Positions 61,200 to 64,000 of a DNA stretch of 64,000 nucleotides are shown here, piece by piece. Source of the DNA: Gnetum montanum (Eukaryota; Streptophyta; Gnetopsida; Gnetales; Gnetaceae). The stretch's first letter is position 1. Each line of letters starts with the position of its first letter. The stretch is taken from positions 57,319 through 121,318 of the forward strand of contig MNCI01029171.1 in assembly GCA_015680685.1 (NCBI GenBank), in the 5' to 3' direction. The notes beneath the pieces were generated by a model, which worked only from the letters and a program-made list of their open reading frames with translations, did not search any database and was not told the origin of the DNA. A program made the translations under genes and the position numbers.

Positions 61200-61285
61200 C
61201 CTAGGGTGCTAGTACTAGGTTTTGAACCCAATTTCTTCATATGTAAAGCAATGCAAGCTAACAAACTGGCCATGTAATTGTGACT
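61200..61285 (-). repeat. tRNA-like / SINE-like fragment
   Basis: On minus, an A-box-like tggccagtttg (61272-61262) is followed 43 nt later by ggttcaaaacc (61229-61219), which fits the RNA polymerase III B box GGTTCRANNCC exactly. The spacing equals that in tRNA genes. The cloverleaf does not look intact, so a tRNA-derived SINE head or dead tRNA copy is likelier than a working tRNA. Confidence 0.45.
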
Positions 61286-61289
61286 AATC

Positions 61290-64000
61290 CTCAACTCTAA
61301 AAGTATAATAATAATAGTGAACCTCTTTCATTTTTACTTGCCTTAAGCATTTGGGCATTGAATGAAGAAACTCTATCTTTACTTCATTTTGTGTGTGTTT
61401 ATTTCAAGCTAGCATAACTTGAAGTTTGACATCTCTTCTTCCTTTCTTACATTTTTGCAAGTATAAGCTCTTATAGTTAAGTATTCTTCAATGCCCCTCA
61501 TCCATTATCACAATTTCTCTCAATGACTCTCACATTTTTTTTTTCATAAGTAAGCTTTTTAGTTCATTTCTTCCAACTCTTTAAGCTTTCTCAAGGGTCT
61601 CATGTCTTTTATGATCATGTTTCAATTCTATGCATAGATTGAATATTTTATAGCATACCAAGTCTAGAGTTTACATGCATATTCATGGTATTTGAATTCT
61701 GTATTTATATTGAATGAATTAGAGTACATTGATGCTTTAATTCTTGGAATGATTCATGTCCATTCCTTCTTTAAGAATCTTAGCCATTAAGGATTCAAAG
61801 TTTTCCTTAAGTCTCCAACTCAATTTTAGTTCATTTATTGATGTTTTCAGGCTCCATATTTTGGCTTTATTGCATTCATTTTATCTCTCAAGAATTTGAT
61901 GCAATTTTTATGCTACAAACCCATGGAACATGGTGAATTGTATGTGTAAAAGATGCCCAAATTATTATGCATACCAATGACTAGATGTTTTGCATAGTCA
62001 TTGTAGAAATTTGATTGAATTCTTGAGCATTAAGTATGTCTTAAAATTAAGATTTGAAATTGCTTGTTAAAGATAAGGGTGCTTCAAATTAGACCAAAAC
62101 CTACCTTTTCACTTATAGTTGAGTTGCAATTACTCTTAGGATTTTCCTATACAAATCCCAACTTGTAATCATTTTTGTATAAAATTGAGTGTGACTCATA
62201 ATCCATATATTTTTCTTGAAAATAAGACTCATCGTGAACTAGAATTGAAACTAATTATGACCTCTACATTTAGTTGAGGTCCATATACTTATATATATAT
62301 ATATATATAATACTACTACTACTATTACTATTATTATGAAGGGAGGGGATGTGGGAGAAGGAGAAGTTGTCAAAACTAGAGGTAAACTAACTTAGTTATA
62401 TATTTATAATATGTATCTATAATTGGACCAAGAGAATCATGCAAAAATTGAGTTGAATTTTAATTTACCTACTATATTAAAAATTAGCAAGTCACCATAT
62501 TGGAAGTAAATGTTTTTGGCTGTAAAAGAATAGTAAGTGTTTCTTTGCTACTAAATTTATAAATGTCCCCTATTTGTATGGAAAATAAAGTTGATTTGTT
62601 CCTAGAGTTTCTTGAGTAGCAAGGAGTGTGGCAATTTCTAAGAAACAAAAATACAGTTTGTAAGTGTTAGGTGAGGTGAACATGCATGTTTGGTTCACCT
62701 ACTATGCCTTCCTTACCGAGAGACAAGGTGAATAAATGCTTATTTAAGATTATCCTCATTTGTCCCTTTCTACCTCCTTTGACCATAACAATCTTGATGT
62801 TGAAGTTGTAAAGAAGCCTTATCATTATTATCCTAGCTTTGTCCTAACAAAATGGGTTCAATTACATGAGTTCTTCTTGGCCATTCTCTTTTATAACAAG
62901 CTAGATCTTTGTTTATTTACAAAATAAGAAAGATATAATGCATTTAGAATCCACACCAAATCAAAAAGAAAATTACAATATTTAAATATTAGAAAGGTTT
63001 AACTATAGGTTTTTGAGGCATATTTTATCCATCAAAGCATAAAGTCTAAAAAAATAAATATCTTATTTTTATGCTTTTTTGTTAAAGTAACTTCTTTTTA
63101 ATTTCATACAGTAAATCCTGGATTATTTTCATGTGTATACTTTGTCTTTTCTGGCCAAATTTTATTAAGAGGCACTAGCCTCACGTCTTTGTATATTCAT
63201 ATTTTCGAATATATTGCTCTTGAATCCTTTGCTTCTAAAAAAATTTCTTTTTCTTTATTAAGAGATAGAACACGCACACACGGGAAGCAAAAACATACCT
63301 GCTGAGTTAGATATCTATTGCACCAAGCACATGCTTTAACCGTTGTTTTCTGGATGCTAATCCATGTGGACCTGACGCAGAGAAGGATGTATTTTTTAAC
63401 CGAAGGAAAACGATACTAAATACAGATGGCAGGGCATCATAGTCACAGTGTACACTCGTAAACGGAGACTCATTTGGTGAGCCAAAAGAGGATCAAATCA
63501 TCAAATAATCCTGTTTTTTAATACAATTTTTGACCTTTTGATTCTTGGTGGGGTACGTGGAAATGAGTTGACGTCAAGAAAACAAAACAGTGTGGAAACG
63601 TGGAATGCAGTGGGGGAGGCAAAAATGTGTTGAGTTTAATTTAGCTTAGTTGGATATTGCCAGAGGAGCCGGTGTTGCTCATCTTAATCATTGCAGCAGC
63701 GAAGTCTAAGAAGAACGAGTTCTGGTTCGATGTGTAGGCCCGGACCCAGGAGACACACCACTTCTAATCATGTGACCTGTTACATCGAAATTGTTAACCA
63801 AGATCAACATTAACACTTCTGTAACTAAAAAAATCTAATCCTGTGTACAGGGCCCGACTATTCACTAATCATAGGCACAGGGTCTGAGTGTCAAGCCGAA
63901 GGTTAAACGAGGTTTTTCCTGCTTTGGAAATTATACCTTTTACCCTAACTCCAAATGATACCCCCTCTTTGTTTTATTTGTGCTCTTTGTTCTGAATTAA
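61290..64000. other. AT-rich intergenic DNA, no gene recognised
   Basis: I find no coding frame or known repeat apart from the microsatellite at 62289-62336. From about 63250 the composition becomes less AT-rich. Three ACGT-core words cluster at 63552-63603 (tacgtgg, ttgacgtcaa, aacgtgg), as in promoters, but no gene start is visible before the window ends. Confidence 0.5.
62289..62336. repeat. Compound microsatellite (AT)n-(ACT)n-(ATT)n
   Basis: About ten AT dinucleotides (62289-62309) are followed by tactactactactattactattattat. Confidence 0.95.

Noticed and set aside
1-64000. CRISPR array, rRNA genes, bacterial operon or phage module
   Set aside because: The tandem arrays seen have no repeat-spacer structure, and everything recognised is plant nuclear.

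Overview
This window looks like nuclear DNA of a seed plant with a large, repeat-dominated genome. A gymnosperm such as a conifer is my best guess, but that is inference. The DNA is AT-rich and about 90% of it is old, stop-riddled LTR-retrotransposon sequence. One gene is clearly intact: a GC-rich, two-exon class III peroxidase at 58330-60363. There is no sign of bacterial gene organisation (no operons, no packed ORFs). Nearly all open frames outside the peroxidase are short pieces of decayed retroelements.

Layout. 1-1980 is LTR/leader-like DNA with a TATA box. 1985-9790 (+) holds a decayed Ty3/gypsy pol, an LTR-like block, a coiled-coil accessory ORF and a second LTR-like block. The same four modules recur in the same order on the minus strand from 28140 down to 19600, so the two sets form a large inverted repeat. 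The roughly 9.8 kb between the arms holds a Tat-like Ty3/gypsy relic (11540-14430, +) and a Ty1/copia relic (16150-18865, +). At 28195-31545 (+) there is a promoter-bearing block with 95-bp tandem repeats followed by a gag-like relic.

From 31.8 to 56.3 kb lies another retroelement family. It has a Tat-like pol with two RNase H domains (43030-46640, -), a second integrase fragment (55245-56325, -), several promoter-bearing LTR-like blocks, and short tandem arrays built on a GACCTTAAACT core. Two homologous multi-exon accessory genes ('family X') lie at 47419-51559 (+) and 35900-32480 (-). A GC-rich cassette at 38679-39826 is bounded by a 12-bp direct repeat and ends in an A-run, so it looks like a retroposon; it encodes a coiled-coil protein with a J-domain-like segment.

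From 56.3 kb on, the sequence changes to a degenerate repeat, the peroxidase upstream region, the gene, its 3' flank, and about 3 kb of AT-rich DNA. That last stretch has a tRNA-like (SINE-like) fragment and a microsatellite but no gene I can support.

The peroxidase acts alone. The retroelement relics are parts of the copy machinery of several families (gag, protease region, RT, RNase H, integrase, accessory ORFs), and none I could read is intact. Assembly gaps are at 10656-10860 and 39348-39759, with single Ns at 9547 and 11527.
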